Source of the DNA: Pseudomonadota bacterium
GTDB taxonomy: Bacteria > Pseudomonadota > Alphaproteobacteria > Acetobacterales > Acetobacteraceae
Length of the DNA: 24,528 nucleotides
Assembly: GCA_021841985.1 (NCBI GenBank)
Contig: JAKCCP010000383.1
Location: 1 to 24,528 of the forward strand
Direction: 5' to 3'
Shown here: one piece after another, positions 15,968 to 24,423 of the stretch
Layout: the number at the start of each line of letters is the position of its first letter
Position numbering within the stretch: position 1 is the stretch's first letter
Program-made: the position numbers and the translations under genes
The notes under the pieces: generated by a model
What the model was told of the DNA's origin: nothing
What the model saw: only the letters and a program-made list of their open reading frames with translations
Databases searched by the model: none

Positions 15968-16741
15968 ATGACCCCGCTCCGTGTTCTTATCCTGGGTGGC
16001 ACCGGGGAAGCGCTCGCGCTTTCCCGCGCGCTCGTCGGGGATCATCGGTTTGCGGCGACGCTCTCGCTTGCCGGGCGCACGACGCTGCCGGTTCTGCCAC
16101 CGATCGGCCATCGCCTCGGCGGGTTCGGCGGCGTGACCGGGATGGTGGCCTATCTTCGCACTGAGCGGATCGCCGCGCTGGTCGATGCCACCCATCCCTT
16201 CGCCGCCCAGATTTCGCGGCATGCGCAGAGGGCGGCGCGAGAAAGTGGCATTCCGCTGCTTGCTCTTCGGCGTCCAGCTTGGGAACCAAAGCCCGGCGAG
16301 CACTGGACGATGGTGCCCGATCTCGGGGCTGGCGTTGCCGCTCTCGGGCGTGTGCCTCAGCGCGTGTTCCTGACCATCGGCCGCCAGGAACTGGCTCCCT
16401 TTCGCGCGGCTCCCTGGCATTTCTACGTCATCCGTAGCGTCGAGCCGCCTGATCCCGCGCATTTGCCGCCACGGGCCGAGATCATTGCGGCGCGCGGCCC
16501 GTTTGCCGAAGCGGACGAACGCGCCCTGCTTATCGAGAAGGGAATCGAGGTGCTGGTGACAAAGAATTCCGGCGCGCAGGCGGTGCGTGGCAAACTTGAC
16601 GCCGCGCGCGGGCTCGGTATCGCGGTGGTGATGGTGACGCGCCCAATCCTGCCGGACGCTGATCACGTAGCGGCCGATGCGGAGAGCGCCCGCGCCTGGC
16701 TCTTGGCGCATCATGCGGAATTGACGCGGCGTGGGGTGTAG
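15968..16741 (+). CDS. cobK: Precorrin-6A reductase
   Basis: NADPH-dependent reduction of the precorrin-6A macrocycle to precorrin-6B (6Y). It has 257 residues. The N-terminal nucleotide-binding segment is RVLILGGTGEALALSRAL (5-22). Other CobK/CbiJ features are VDATHPFAAQISRHA, VFLTIGRQELAPF, and near the C-terminus IEVLVTKNSGAQAVRGKLDAARGLGIAVVMVTRP. The start at 15968 fits this fold; the frame is open far upstream, antisense to cobL, and that part is not real. It is the only corrin-ring gene in this block on the plus strand besides cbiD. Its 3' end overlaps the convergent cobJ end by 31 bases, and its start is 20 bases from divergent cobL. It is thus enclosed by the minus-strand operon and probably has a promoter within cobL. 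Confidence 0.95.
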   Translation: MTPLRVLILGGTGEALALSRALVGDHRFAATLSLAGRTTLPVLPPIGHRLGGFGGVTGMVAYLRTERIAALVDATHPFAAQISRHAQRAARESGIPLLALRRPAWEPKPGEHWTMVPDLGAGVAALGRVPQRVFLTIGRQELAPFRAAPWHFYVIRSVEPPDPAHLPPRAEIIAARGPFAEADERALLIEKGIEVLVTKNSGAQAVRGKLDAARGLGIAVVMVTRPILPDADHVAADAESARAWLLAHHAELTRRGV

Positions 16742-17469
16742 AGCCAGGGGCGAGCGGCAGGGCGCGCGATCAAACGGCTCGCGCGCGCCCCGATGATCAC
16801 AAGCGTGCGCATATCGGCGCGCCCAGGATCGGCGGTGGCGAGAGAGAAAATCTCGATCCGTTCCTCGGGGCGGCTGATCGCCTGCGCGAAAGCTACCGGA
16901 ACCGTCGGTGGAAGAATACCGCGCAGCACATCGAAAGCCGCACCGAGCTGCCAGGGCCGCGCACGCGAGGCGGGATTGTAGAGCGCGATGACAAAATCCC
17001 CCAATGCCGCGTGGCGCAAACGGCTTTCCACGAGCGACCAGGGTTTGAGATTATCGGAAAGCGAGATCGCGCAGAAATCATGTCCCAATGGCGCGCCAAG
17101 CCGGGCGCTCGCCGCGAGCATGGCGGTGATGCCGGGGATTACCTCGACATCGAGCGTGCACCAGGCCGCTTCACCCGTCTCGATCGCCTCGAATACCGCG
17201 CTCGCCATGGCGAAAACCCCGGAATCGCCCCCCGAGACGAGGGCGACGTTTTTCCCCGATGCCGCGAGATCGAGTGCGGCGCGGGCGCGATCGAGTTCCT
17301 GACGATTATCGGAAGCGTGCAGTCTTTGGCTGGGCGATGGCGAAAGTCGCGCGAGATAGGGGCCGTAGCCGAGGATATCGCTTGCCCCCGCTAGCGCGGC
17401 TTCCGCGTCATGCGTCATCAGCCCCGGCGCGCCAGGCCCAAGTCCGACGATGACCAGACGCCCGCTCAT
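16711..17469 (-). CDS. cobJ: Precorrin-3B C(17)-methyltransferase
   Basis: SAM-dependent C17 methylation of precorrin-3B with ring contraction, giving precorrin-4. It has 252 residues, without the extra fused domain found in some CobJ proteins. Motifs: RLVIVGLGPGAPGLMT, ALVSGGDSGVFAMA, VIPGITAMLAASARLGAPLGHDF, ISLSDNLKPW and IALYNPASRARPWQL, all typical of CobJ/CbiH. Its start overlaps the cobI stop in an ATGA, and its last 31 bases are shared with the opposite-strand cobK 3' end. It is the last gene of the tightly overlapping minus-strand run; transcription continuing past it would run antisense through cobK into cobL and cobM. Confidence 0.96.
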   Translation of the reverse strand: MSGRLVIVGLGPGAPGLMTHDAEAALAGASDILGYGPYLARLSPSPSQRLHASDNRQELDRARAALDLAASGKNVALVSGGDSGVFAMASAVFEAIETGEAAWCTLDVEVIPGITAMLAASARLGAPLGHDFCAISLSDNLKPWSLVESRLRHAALGDFVIALYNPASRARPWQLGAAFDVLRGILPPTVPVAFAQAISRPEERIEIFSLATADPGRADMRTLVIIGARASRLIARPAARPWLYTPRRVNSA

Positions 17470-18206
17470 TTGCTTGGCAAAGGCGGAATGAGGATCAGGG
17501 AAAAATAGGGGGCGGTGTCATCCTCGAATGCCGCAAGCGGCAGGATGCGCTCGTCCGCCATGGTGCCACGCTCGACATAGATCGCGCCCTCGAAAAGCCC
17601 CGCCTGTTTGAGTACGTCGCGCAATTTGCCGAGATTACGCCCGAGTTTCAGAATAACCGCGGCCTCGCATAGGCGGAGCCGGGCCGCGAGGTCGGCGGCG
17701 GGAAGGGTCGCCGGCAGCACGGCGAGGGCGTTTTCGCCGCGCAGCAAGGGCGCGCCCGCGCGCGCCCAGCAGCCGCTCATGCCGCTCACGCCGGGCACGA
17801 TTTCGCACGCGAAACGCGCGCCGAGGCGTTCCAGAAGATGCAGTCCAGAGCCATAGAAAATCGGATCACCTTCGCAAAGCAAGGCGATATCGGCGCCTTG
17901 CGCGAGATGCGCGCCGAGAAGCTCCGCCGTGTCACGATAGAAGGCATCGAGGGTCTCGCGGTAGCCTGGCGCGTGATGCGGGATTTCCGTGGTGATCGGA
18001 TATTCGAGGCGAATTTCCTCGCTCGCGGCTGAGATATGCGCGGCGGCGGTCCGCCGCGCATGGCCGAACGCGCCGCGTTTGGCGAAATAGGCGACGACGG
18101 GGGAGGTGGCGCAAAGCCGTGCCGCTTTCAGCGTGATGAGCTCGGGATCACCCGGCCCAACGCCGAGTATCCTGAGCGTGCCGGTGCGTTCAAGCGGTCG
18201 CGTCAT
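17466..18206 (-). CDS. cobI: Precorrin-2 C(20)-methyltransferase
   Basis: SAM-dependent C20 methylation of precorrin-2, giving precorrin-3A. It has 246 residues. Motifs: LRILGVGPGDPELITLKA near the N-terminus, ALLCEGDPIFYGSGLHLLERL, EIVPGVSGMSGCWARAGAPLLRG and VILKLGRNLGKL, characteristic of CobI/CbiL. The start at 18206 overlaps the cobH stop (ATGA). The frame is open a further 134 codons upstream inside cobH, which is a shadow. It is cotranscribed with cobH and cobJ, each joined by a 4-base overlap. CobI and CbiL differ mainly in whether cobalt is already present; the CobG/CobN context argues for the metal-free substrate. Confidence 0.96.
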   Translation of the reverse strand: MTRPLERTGTLRILGVGPGDPELITLKAARLCATSPVVAYFAKRGAFGHARRTAAAHISAASEEIRLEYPITTEIPHHAPGYRETLDAFYRDTAELLGAHLAQGADIALLCEGDPIFYGSGLHLLERLGARFACEIVPGVSGMSGCWARAGAPLLRGENALAVLPATLPAADLAARLRLCEAAVILKLGRNLGKLRDVLKQAGLFEGAIYVERGTMADERILPLAAFEDDTAPYFSLILIPPLPSK

Positions 18207-18835
18207 GGCACCAGCGCGGCGAGCGCATTGACCGCGGCCGCCGCCATCGCGCTGCCGCCTCGGCGGCCGGGAAGGGTCAGGAAGGGTACCTCGCCATACG
18301 CGGCCAAAGCTGCCTTTGCCTCCGCCGCGCCGACAAAGCCGACCGGCAGGCCGATGACCGCCGCTGGCCGTGCGGCCCCCGCGGCAAGGAGTTCGAGCAG
18401 ACGGAACAGCGCCGTCGGCGCATTGCCGATGGCAACCAGCGCCCCGGCGAGATTTTTCTCCCAGAGATCGAGCGCCGCCGCCGAGCGCGTGGTGCCGAGC
18501 CGTGCCGCCAAAGCCGGCACTTGCGGCGTGTCGAGCGTGCAGATGACGGCGTTGCCGGCCTCGAGGCGGGCGCGCGTGATGCCCTGCGCGAGCATGTTGG
18601 AATCGCAAAGGATCGGCTGGCCGGCCGACAGCGCGGCAATGGCAGCAGCGCTGAATCCGGGATGAAACAGGAGATCGCCGGCGATCTCGACCATGCCAGA
18701 GGCGTGGATCATGCGCACGGCAATCTCCGCTTCGTCGGGCGCAAGATGCGAGAGCCTGGCTTCCGATCTAATAATGGCAAATGAGCGGGCGTAGATTGCC
18801 GCGCCGTCGTGGAGATAGTCGTAGGGCGGCTTCAT
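18203..18835 (-). CDS. cobH: Precorrin-8X methylmutase
   Basis: Moves the C11 methyl group to C12, converting precorrin-8X to hydrogenobyrinic acid. It has 210 residues, the normal family size. The catalytic histidine is H44 in VRMIHASGMVE, matching H43 of P. denitrificans CobH. Other conserved parts are ILCDSNMLAQGI, AVIGLPVGFVGAAEAK, and GRRGGSAMAAAAVNAL. Two ATGs lie 6 bases apart. The second (18835) is preferred because GGAGGA is then 6 bases upstream and the junction becomes a 4-base ATGA overlap with cobG, matching the other junctions in this operon. Confidence 0.96.
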   Translation of the reverse strand: MKPPYDYLHDGAAIYARSFAIIRSEARLSHLAPDEAEIAVRMIHASGMVEIAGDLLFHPGFSAAAIAALSAGQPILCDSNMLAQGITRARLEAGNAVICTLDTPQVPALAARLGTTRSAAALDLWEKNLAGALVAIGNAPTALFRLLELLAAGAARPAAVIGLPVGFVGAAEAKAALAAYGEVPFLTLPGRRGGSAMAAAAVNALAALVP

Positions 18836-20019
18836 AGGCATTCCTCCGCGGCCCCGCGATCGAGGAGCGCCGCCGCTTCGGCGATCGAGAGCAGGCGATG
18901 GTCGGCCTGCTGACCCACGCGATCCGTCGTGGCATCGAAGGCAAGATCATAAGAGCCACCGTCGGGGTTTTTTCCAACGCCGACAAGCACAACCGGGGCG
19001 CGTCCTTGATGGGCGCAGCCCTTGGCGCAGCCCGAGACATGGATCGGCCGCGCGCCAGGGCGGCGTGGGGCGCCGAGAAGGGCGGCGAGACGCGCGGCAT
19101 CGGCTCGGCTCGGGGCGTCCGCACCGGCGCAGGCGGGCGCGCCGATGCAGGCGATGATGCCAAGGCGCGGATCGGCCGGATCGGTGATGAACCCGGCCTC
19201 CCGTAGTGCCGCATCAAGCGCCGGGGCCGCGCCTGCCGCGACGCCGCCGATCAATGAGGCGCGGTGCGGCGAGAGACGGATCAGGCCGTCGCCGAAGCGG
19301 GTGGCGAGGCGGCTGAGTGTGGTGAGCATCGCGGCGTCCATCTGGCCAAAAGCGGGTGCGGCGGCAAAGGCGCCGCGCGCGCCGCCAGGATAGACGAGGA
19401 ATCCGGCCTCGGGTGGCAAAGGTGCTGTCGCCGGCAACAGCGCTCGGCGGCAAGACGCAGTGGCGAGCGCGAGCGCGAGTCCGGCCGCTTCCGTCTCGGT
19501 GCAGGCGTGGCGCACGCCCTCGCCGGTGATCACCGCGCAGGCATGGGGGCGGATTTCGACGCGGAGATCGGCGCGCATATCGGCAAGGGGCACGACACCG
19601 CCGCCATCGATCACGAAACGCCATCTGCCCGGCAACGCGGCAAAGCCGGCGTCCACGAGGCCGGCGCCAATCGCCGCGGCGATGCCCAGAGGGTCGCCGG
19701 CAATCGAGGGATCATCGCCGGAGAGCGGCGAGACCAGAATGTTGCGCCGCCGCTCGAGCGCCGGGTCTTGCGAAATCAGCCCGGCCGCATGCAGCGCCGA
19801 GGTCAGTTTCCCGAGGCATGCGAGATCCACGCCGCGCAATTGCACATTGCCCCGGCTGGTAATCTCGATCGCCCCGTTGCCGTGGCGTGCCGCAAATCCG
19901 GCAAGCATTTCGGCGTCCGCCGCGGCCAGGCGCTGGCCGGGCGGCTTCACGCGGATCAGCCAGCCATCGCCCGCGCGCATCGGTGCAAAGATATAAGGGT
20001 AACAGAAGCGCCCTCTCAT
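18832..20019 (-). CDS. cobG: Precorrin-3B synthase (CobG)
   Basis: Oxygen-dependent iron-sulfur monooxygenase that converts precorrin-3A to the hydroxy-lactone precorrin-3B, the step that commits to the aerobic route. It has 395 residues with a nitrite/sulfite reductase-like fold in two ferredoxin-like halves. Near the C-terminus, the 4Fe-4S ligand pattern is C-X5-C in ACIGAPACAG and C-X3-C in SGCAKGCAHQG. The early motif EITSRGNVQLRG also fits this superfamily. The start overlaps the cobN stop (ATGA) and the end overlaps cobH. The sulfite reductase family contains many paralogues, but position between cobN and cobH and the length make CobG the clear choice. CobZ, the alternative enzyme for this step, is not seen. 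Confidence 0.93.
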   Translation of the reverse strand: MRGRFCYPYIFAPMRAGDGWLIRVKPPGQRLAAADAEMLAGFAARHGNGAIEITSRGNVQLRGVDLACLGKLTSALHAAGLISQDPALERRRNILVSPLSGDDPSIAGDPLGIAAAIGAGLVDAGFAALPGRWRFVIDGGGVVPLADMRADLRVEIRPHACAVITGEGVRHACTETEAAGLALALATASCRRALLPATAPLPPEAGFLVYPGGARGAFAAAPAFGQMDAAMLTTLSRLATRFGDGLIRLSPHRASLIGGVAAGAAPALDAALREAGFITDPADPRLGIIACIGAPACAGADAPSRADAARLAALLGAPRRPGARPIHVSGCAKGCAHQGRAPVVLVGVGKNPDGGSYDLAFDATTDRVGQQADHRLLSIAEAAALLDRGAAEECL

Positions 20020-23000
20020 TGTTTCTCAATCTCGCCGAGGATCACGCCAGTTGTATTGCTCCGCGGACGCCAGAGATCGCGCCGCTGCGCTTCAAGAAAT
20101 CGCGCCGCCATCGCCTTTCGGGCGGCGGGGTTTTCTGCCTTAAGAAAACGATCGACAATGCCATCGCCGAGCGTCGCGGCAAATAAAAGATCGAATTGCC
20201 CGTCGAGCCGGCTGGGAATTGTCGCGGCAAACACGAACAGCGCCTCGACCGCGCGGGTGATTTCCGCCGCCCCGCGATAGCCGTGACGCATCTGCCCGGC
20301 GATCCAGCGCGGATTGGCCGCGCGCGCGCGCGTCACCCGGACGATCGCCTCGGCGAGCGTTGCAACGCGCGGCGCGGCCGGGCGGGAGGTATCGGCGTGA
20401 TAGAGCGCGGGCGTTTGGCCGAGCATGCGGGCGGCGGCGGCGAACCCGCCTTCGTGAGCGGCAAACTCGGTGCTTTCCAGAAGATCGCTCTCGGCGTGGT
20501 CCTCGATGTGAAGGAAAGCCTCGGCGGATGCGATCCGCGCGGCAAGTCCCGCTTCATCGCGTACACCTTCCGCCGCGCCGCCATAAGCGTGGGCGGATGC
20601 GTCCAGATAGGCGCGCGCGAGATCGTCGCTGCTTTGCCAGCCACCATGATCGGCAAGCGCGCCGACTCCCGCGCCGTAGGCCCCAGGCGCCGCGCCATAG
20701 ATGCGGCTCAGGCTTTCGCCGGCCCGCGCCGCCGCCGCGAGTGGGTTCCACGCGGCATCCTCCGCGCGCGCCGCGATCATCCGCACGGCCTCGTCGAACA
20801 ACACGATCTGGGTCGCAAAGGCATCGCGGAATAGACCCGAGATGCGAAGCGTGACATCGACCCGGGGGCGATCGAGCACGGCGAGTGGCAGCACCTCGAT
20901 CCCGGAAATCCGGTGCGAGCCGGCATCCCATAGCACGCGCGCGCCCATCAGATGGAGTGCCAGGGCGAATTCCTCGCCGCCCGTGCGCATCGAGGCACTG
21001 CCCCAGAGGTCGAGCATGAGACGGCGCAGCCAGGTGCCATGCTCCTGCAAATGACGCTGTAGCAGAAGCGATGCACGCGGCGCGGCAAGCGCGCAGGCGC
21101 TACGGGTTGGGATGACGCGCGGATCGACGCTGTAGAGATTGCGCCCGGTAGGCAGCACGTCGAGACGCCCCCGGCTCGGCGCGCCGGCGGGGCCGGGGGC
21201 AATGAAGCGGCCATCGAGGGCCGCCAGAAGGGCCGCGCGCTCGGCCGCCGGCGAGCCATCGAGGCGGTGCGCGAGATCGGTGGGATCGACGCTCGGCGCC
21301 GATGCGGCGAGGGAGCGGAGCAAGGCCTCGCGGGTTTCCATGGAAGGCGCGCGGGCAAAAATATGCAGCCCGTCGCGGATCTGGCTTTCCTTGACGTCGC
21401 AGAGATAGGCATCGAGCCGCGCGAGCGCTTCTTCCTCCGGGGCAAGCGGGGCAATCCCGCATTCGGCGAGCAGGCCCGAGGCTTGCGCGCGCGAGAGAAT
21501 ATCACCGCGCAACACCGCCGCACGGCGCGGATCGAGCCCCGCGGCGTCGGCATATTCCTCGATCAAGCGTTCAATCTCGGCCGCTGGCCCGGCGAGCCCG
21601 GCGTTCGTGAGCGGCGGGGTAAGATGGCCCACCACCACCGCGCCGAGACGCCGCTTGGCGACAGCGGCCTCGCCGGGGTTGTTGACGATGAAGGGATAGA
21701 TCAGCGGCAGGCCGCCGAGCAATGCCCCCGGAAAACATGTCTCGCTCAAGGCCGCCGCCTTGCCCGGCAGCCACTCCAGCGTGCCATGCGCGCCAAGATG
21801 CACCAGCGCGTGCAGCCCGATTTCGCGCCGCAGCCAGAGATAGAAGGCGACATAGGCGTGACTGGGCGGCTCGTCGGGATCGTGATAGCGCGCCTTGCGC
21901 GCCGCCGATGCGCCGCGATCGGGCTGGATCGCCGCGATGATGTTCCCTGATCGGAGATAACGGAGCGTAAACCAGCCCTCGCGCACCGTCTGATCCGCCA
22001 GGGCGTCGCCCCAGAACACCTCGATGGCCTCTCGCACGGGAGCGGGCAGCTCCGCGAACAGGCGGTTATAATCGGCAAGTTTGAGAAAGGGCGCGGGTGC
22101 CAGATCGCACAGTTCCCGCGCCAGCGAGGCTGGGCGCGGCGGAACGAAATAGCCGGCCTCATCGAGGCTATCGAGACAGGCGTCCAGGCTCGCGATGGTA
22201 TCGAGGCCGATCGCGTGTCCCGCTTGCCCGGCCATCGCCGGATAGTCGGAGAGGACGAAGGCGACGCGACGAGAGGCGCGCGGCGTGGCCGCGAGGCGTG
22301 CCCAGCCGGCGGCGCGATCGGCGGCGAGCGCGATACCGGGCGCATCGGGCGCATGCACACTGCGCGCGTATTCGAGCGTTTCGATGGCGGGTTCGGGCGC
22401 CTTGAACGAGATCGCCGTCGTCAGCAGCCGCCCATCCAGCTCCGGCAGCACAACCTGCATCGCCAGATCGGCGGCCGAGAGACCACGCGTGGAGTTTTGC
22501 CAACTCTCGCGCGACGATCCCGCGAGCACGACCTGTAGCACGGGGACATCCGCCGCGTCGAGCGGCGAGGTGGCTGCCGCGCCGCGGGCGGCGAATCCGG
22601 TGGCGTTGATGACGACCGCGGGCCGCATCGCGCGCAAGGTTTCGGCGATAAAGGCGGCGCTCGCATGGTCCTTGAGGCTGTTGACATAAAAGCCGCGCAC
22701 GCCGAGGCCGTGCGCGGCGAGCGCCTCGCCGAGTGCCGTGATCGGCGCGAGGTCGCCGGCCAGATGATGCGAGCGATAGAACACGAGAGCGGCCTCGCCC
22801 AGGGGTGCCACTCGCGGGTTCGCGGCCCATCGCGCCAGCTCGCCAAATTGTGCCAGTTCCTCGGGCGGATCGTCGATTTCCGAGCCGAGCCCGCCAAGAT
22901 GGGCGGCCAATCGCAGCGCGTGCGCGAGATTCTTGACACCGCCCGCGCGCAGATAGGCACCAAGCCGCGCGCGGAGGGTGGGCGCGATGGTGGAGAGTTG

Positions 23001-23375
23001 CGCGAGCGTTGCGTCCTCCGCCGCATCGCCCGGCAGCAGGGCGAGCGCGATCCCGCGCGTGCGGCAGAGATGAAAAATTTCCTCCGCGCCATAGCGCCAA
23101 TAGTCGATCCCGCCCAGGATGCGCACGAGGACGGCGCGCGCGGTTGCCACGACGCGCTCCAGATAGAGATCGACCGACATCGGATGGCGCAGTTGCGCGA
23201 GATTGGCGAGCCGGAGCGAGGGGCGTCCCTCGCCCATTTCCTGCCAAGCGCGCGCGGCGGCGCCGAGATCGCTCTCGGAGAATGAGAGAAACACCAGCTC
23301 GGCCGGGCTCTGGCCGAGGTCGATCGCGGCCTCCGCCGCATCGAGCGCGCGCGTCTCGCGGAAGAGGAGATGCAT
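20016..23375 (-). CDS. cobN: Aerobic cobaltochelatase subunit CobN
   Basis: Large substrate-binding subunit of the ATP-dependent cobaltochelatase, inserting cobalt into hydrogenobyrinic acid a,c-diamide, homologous to the BchH/ChlH magnesium chelatase subunit. It has 1119 residues, somewhat shorter than the 1275 of P. denitrificans CobN. Typical features are the N-terminal MHLLFRETRALDAAEAAIDLGQSPAELVFLSFS (shown here only as the region 1-33), the central LHALVHLGAHGTLEWLPGK, and the C-terminal NPRWIAGQMRHGYRGAAEI and LWRPRSNTTG. The start at 23375 has AAGG upstream and is 7 bases after cobW; a frame extension to 23435 would overlap cobW. The ATPase subunits (chelatase CobS and CobT) are not in the window. 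Confidence 0.96.
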   Translation of the reverse strand: MHLLFRETRALDAAEAAIDLGQSPAELVFLSFSESDLGAAARAWQEMGEGRPSLRLANLAQLRHPMSVDLYLERVVATARAVLVRILGGIDYWRYGAEEIFHLCRTRGIALALLPGDAAEDATLAQLSTIAPTLRARLGAYLRAGGVKNLAHALRLAAHLGGLGSEIDDPPEELAQFGELARWAANPRVAPLGEAALVFYRSHHLAGDLAPITALGEALAAHGLGVRGFYVNSLKDHASAAFIAETLRAMRPAVVINATGFAARGAAATSPLDAADVPVLQVVLAGSSRESWQNSTRGLSAADLAMQVVLPELDGRLLTTAISFKAPEPAIETLEYARSVHAPDAPGIALAADRAAGWARLAATPRASRRVAFVLSDYPAMAGQAGHAIGLDTIASLDACLDSLDEAGYFVPPRPASLARELCDLAPAPFLKLADYNRLFAELPAPVREAIEVFWGDALADQTVREGWFTLRYLRSGNIIAAIQPDRGASAARKARYHDPDEPPSHAYVAFYLWLRREIGLHALVHLGAHGTLEWLPGKAAALSETCFPGALLGGLPLIYPFIVNNPGEAAVAKRRLGAVVVGHLTPPLTNAGLAGPAAEIERLIEEYADAAGLDPRRAAVLRGDILSRAQASGLLAECGIAPLAPEEEALARLDAYLCDVKESQIRDGLHIFARAPSMETREALLRSLAASAPSVDPTDLAHRLDGSPAAERAALLAALDGRFIAPGPAGAPSRGRLDVLPTGRNLYSVDPRVIPTRSACALAAPRASLLLQRHLQEHGTWLRRLMLDLWGSASMRTGGEEFALALHLMGARVLWDAGSHRISGIEVLPLAVLDRPRVDVTLRISGLFRDAFATQIVLFDEAVRMIAARAEDAAWNPLAAAARAGESLSRIYGAAPGAYGAGVGALADHGGWQSSDDLARAYLDASAHAYGGAAEGVRDEAGLAARIASAEAFLHIEDHAESDLLESTEFAAHEGGFAAAARMLGQTPALYHADTSRPAAPRVATLAEAIVRVTRARAANPRWIAGQMRHGYRGAAEITRAVEALFVFAATIPSRLDGQFDLLFAATLGDGIVDRFLKAENPAARKAMAARFLEAQRRDLWRPRSNTTGVILGEIEKQ

Positions 23376-23382
23376 TGCGCCC

Positions 23383-24423
23383 TTAGCCGGCGAGCAGCGC
23401 GGCGATTGCCGCCTGATCGAGCCCTCGTTGCCCAATCACCACCAGCCGTCCGGCGCGGGTTTCATCGGAACGCCAGGGCCGATCGAAATAATGCTGGATG
23501 CGAACGCCCACCCCCTGGATCACCCCGCGCATCGGCTTGTCGCGCATGGCGAGAAATCCTTTCATGCGCAGAATGTCGTGGGCCTCGGCCGCCGCCCGCA
23601 AGCGCGCGAGCAACGGCGCGAAATCCTGCTGTTCTGGAATTTCCAGGACGAAACTGACGAAATCATCATGCTCGTGCGCGCCATCGACCGCGTCGTGATG
23701 CGAGGGGCGGGCGGCGAGATCGTTCTCGGCCGCGGCCGCAAGGCCGAGCAGGATGGCGGGATCGATTTTTCCCTCCTCGCTCGCGAGAATTTTCACCGCG
23801 CGCGGCAGTTTTGCCGCAATCTCGGCGCGGAGGCGGGCCAGCGCCGCGGCATCGACGAGATCGGCCTTGTTGAGCAGCACGAGATCGGCGGCATTGAGCT
23901 GATCCTCGAATACCTCGGCGAGCGGATTGTCGTGATCGAGGCTGGCATCGGCCGCGCGTTGCTCGGCGACCGCGCGCGGATCGTCGGCGAAGCGACCGGC
24001 GGCGATGGCCGGGGCATCGAGCACCGCGATCACGCCATCGACACTGACGCGCTCGCGGATGGCGGGCCAGGTAAAGGCTTTCAGAAGCGGTTTCGGCAAA
24101 GCCAGACCCGAGGTTTCGATGAGAATATGCTCGGGCGGTCGGGCGCGGTCGAGGAGGGCCGCCATGGTCGGGAGAAAATCTTCCGCAACCGTGCAGCAGA
24201 GACAGCCATTGGCGAGTTCCACGATACTGTCCTCGGCGCAGCCCGCGATGCCGCAGCTTGCGAGCAATTCGCCATCGATGCCGAGGGCGCCGAATTCATT
24301 GACGATGACCGCGATGCGTCGGCCGCGCGCGCCGCCCAGCGCGTGGCGCACCAGAGTGGTTTTACCGGCGCCGAGAAATCCGGTGACGATGGTGACAGGA
24401 ATTTTTTCGGCCAAGGCGCTCAT
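23383..24423 (-). CDS. cobW: CobW family G3E GTPase
   Basis: G3E-family P-loop GTPase thought to supply cobalt to the chelatase as a metallochaperone. The 346 residues have the P-loop GFLGAGKTT (15-23), the metal-binding CxCC motif C74-L-C-C77, ETSGLALP, and the guanine-specificity motif NKAD. A His-rich stretch around 239-254 (HHDAVDGAHEHDD) precedes the C-terminal CobW_C domain (from about 255). The start overlaps the stop of the upstream partial gene in an ATGA. A strong GGAGG lies 10 bases upstream, inside the palindrome CCTCCGGAGG (24434-24443). The position directly ahead of cobN supports cobalt rather than zinc as the client metal, though related COG0523 proteins serve zinc. Confidence 0.95.
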   Translation of the reverse strand: MSALAEKIPVTIVTGFLGAGKTTLVRHALGGARGRRIAVIVNEFGALGIDGELLASCGIAGCAEDSIVELANGCLCCTVAEDFLPTMAALLDRARPPEHILIETSGLALPKPLLKAFTWPAIRERVSVDGVIAVLDAPAIAAGRFADDPRAVAEQRAADASLDHDNPLAEVFEDQLNAADLVLLNKADLVDAAALARLRAEIAAKLPRAVKILASEEGKIDPAILLGLAAAAENDLAARPSHHDAVDGAHEHDDFVSFVLEIPEQQDFAPLLARLRAAAEAHDILRMKGFLAMRDKPMRGVIQGVGVRIQHYFDRPWRSDETRAGRLVVIGQRGLDQAAIAALLAG

